Assembly: GCA_020201365.1 (NCBI GenBank)
Contig: JAIVGV010000387.1
Span: 1-6,306 of the forward strand
DNA from: Acidobacteriota bacterium
Lineage (GTDB): Bacteria; Acidobacteriota; Blastocatellia; Pyrinomonadales; Pyrinomonadaceae
DNA: 6,306 bases
Reading direction: 5' to 3'
Under the pieces are notes generated by a model, which worked only from the letters and a program-made list of their open reading frames with translations, searched no databases and was not told the DNA's origin. Each line of letters begins with the position of its first letter. The first letter of the stretch is position 1. Positions 5,374-6,306 of this stretch are shown here, piece after piece. The position numbers were made by a program, and so were the translations under genes.

Positions 5374-6306
5374 TCACGCCCCGGGTCGCGTCCCCGTGAA
5401 GGGCGCGCTGCCTTGCGCGGAGCTGGCGGTGCCGCTCATCGAGTTGCCGCTCGCCGTGCCCGTAAACGTCGCTTCGAGCGACTGCCCCTGCACGCTGAGG
5501 ATGATGGTGAAGCGGAAGCCGTCGGCGCCGACCGAGCCGTTCGCGATGTCGGTCGTGCCGAGCTGGCTCTGGAAAGTGCCGGACAGGCGGTTCGACTCCT
5601 GCCGCAGCGCGAGCGTCGCGGGGACGTTCTGCCCGTTGAGGTTGATCGCGAGCGTCCACGTGCCGGAGAGATCGGTCGCGGCGGCGGCAGCGCCCGGCGC
5701 GCCCGCGCCCGCCGCGCCCGCGCTGCCCGGCGGACGACCGCCGCCCTGCGGCGTCGCGCCTCCCGAGCGCGTGCCGGAGAACGTGCCGTTGCCCGCGCCG
5801 ACGGTCGTCACCTCGCCGCGCATCTCGTTGCCGGTGACCGTGCCCGTAAACGTCGCCTCGGTCGTCTGACCGCCCGACGTGACGGGGGCGGTGAACTTGA
5901 TGTCGCCCGCGGCGCCGACCGAGGCGTTCGCGATCTGCGCCGTGCCGAGGTCGCCCTGCATCGAGCCGCTGATGCGCTCGCCCTCCTGACGGAGCGAGAG
6001 CGTCACGCTCTTGTCGGGCTGCCCCTGTTGCAGCGTGACGCGCAGAGACCACTGACCGGAGACGCCCGCAGCGTTTGCTCCGCCGCCGCCGCCCGCCGGA
6101 GGCTGCGGCTTGAGATCGACCGGGCGACCGTCAATGAAGACGTAGGCGATGCGCCGGTCGCGCGCGAAGATGTCGCCGCGCGTGACCGTTAAGTTCGCGA
6201 TCTTGCCCGCCTCAATCGTGCCGAGCTGGTTCTCGACGCCGAAGAGCTCCGCCGGGCGGATCGTCATCGCGCGCAGAGCCTCGTCTCGCGCGAGCCCGCC
6301 CTCAAC
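5374..6306 (-). CDS. Amidohydrolase C-terminus fused to two tandem beta-rich domains (5' end missing)
   Basis: The frame is open to the right edge, so an in-frame ATG at 6267 is internal: the codons before it read VEGGLARDEALRA, matching the family's helix before the C-terminal sandwich. The visible residues MTIRPAELFGVENQLGTIEAGKIANLTVTRGD are the classic amidohydrolase end, finishing near 6115. A Pro/Gly linker follows, then domain copy 1 (about 6066-5767), an Ala/Gly/Pro-rich linker, and domain copy 2 (about 5673-5380). Both copies share SGxW, TLxLRQE, LGTxxIANxSVGA, EATFTGT and FxGTR, with about half of residues identical by eye. Alternating polar/hydrophobic strands suggest a small beta-barrel (lipocalin-like), but the family was not identified. 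The catalytic half is outside the window, so activity cannot be judged. It is the first visible gene of a leftward amidohydrolase run and is followed by an inverted repeat. Confidence 0.87.
   Translation of the reverse strand, partial: VEGGLARDEALRAMTIRPAELFGVENQLGTIEAGKIANLTVTRGDIFARDRRIAYVFIDGRPVDLKPQPPAGGGGGANAAGVSGQWSLRVTLQQGQPDKSVTLSLRQEGERISGSMQGDLGTAQIANASVGAAGDIKFTAPVTSGGQTTEATFTGTVTGNEMRGEVTTVGAGNGTFSGTRSGGATPQGGGRPPGSAGAAGAGAPGAAAAATDLSGTWTLAINLNGQNVPATLALRQESNRLSGTFQSQLGTTDIANGSVGADGFRFTIILSVQGQSLEATFTGTASGNSMSGTASSAQGSAPFTGTRPGA
5380..6066 (-). repeat. Internal tandem duplication of a ~100-residue domain
   Basis: The two copies lie at about 6066-5767 and 5673-5380 inside the fusion gene. 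Their conserved Trp codons are 393 bases apart (6051-6049 and 5658-5656). The similarity persists in DNA: 19 bases are identical at 5454-5472 and 5838-5856, coding for ATFTGT. The 384-base offset there differs from 393 by three codons, matching three single-residue gaps in the protein alignment. The pattern indicates duplication within the gene followed by divergence. Confidence 0.85.

Noticed and set aside
5311..6192. Plus-strand open frame of 293 codons opposite the fusion gene
   Set aside because: It runs through the intergenic inverted repeat and is strongly Arg/Ala-biased; the minus-strand frame has a real domain duplication.
6265..6267. ATG at 6267 as the true start of the fusion gene
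   Set aside because: The frame stays open to the window edge and the preceding residues GGLARDEALRA continue the conserved amidohydrolase segment, so this Met is internal.

Overview
The window is GC-rich, tightly packed bacterial DNA with five protein genes. Two point right and three point left, and they meet tail to tail near 2263-2380. Every protein whose N-terminus is visible begins with a Sec-type signal peptide, so this looks like an export-oriented hydrolase locus. The gene set (tricorn-like S41 peptidase, S10 serine carboxypeptidase, serial secreted amidohydrolases) and the word-like palindromes in the spacers suggest an Acidobacteriota-type soil bacterium, perhaps Blastocatellia. That placement is inference from style; no marker gene is present.

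Layout: 1-401 (+) is the C-terminal end of an S41/tricorn-type serine peptidase that runs off the left edge. 402-603 is a spacer holding a 96-bp imperfect palindrome built from GCAGAG/CTCTGC words and a small direct repeat. 604-2262 (+) is a complete exported S10 serine carboxypeptidase with all three catalytic residues. 2263-2380 is a convergent spacer with two overlapping inverted repeats that share one arm, so they are mutually exclusive hairpins. 3757-2381 (-) is an exported amidohydrolase-fold protein that has lost its metal-binding histidines. It overlaps by one base (TGATG) the end of 5271-3757 (-), a canonical exported amidohydrolase that keeps them. 5272-5373 is a spacer with a 15-bp perfect inverted repeat and a 12-bp direct repeat. 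6306-5374 (-) is the C-terminal part of a third amidohydrolase, fused to two tandem copies of a roughly 100-residue beta-rich domain.

The three leftward genes look like an operon of paralogous amidohydrolases: a fusion protein, an apparently active enzyme, and a translationally coupled member without metal ligands. The two rightward peptidases would hydrolyse peptides outside the cytoplasm, and secreted amidohydrolases of this family could act on peptide or amide products. The substrate cannot be read from the sequence. The most notable points are the degenerate/canonical amidohydrolase pair, the fusion with an internally duplicated domain, and the fact that all three long spacers carry inverted repeats, each made of a different short word.
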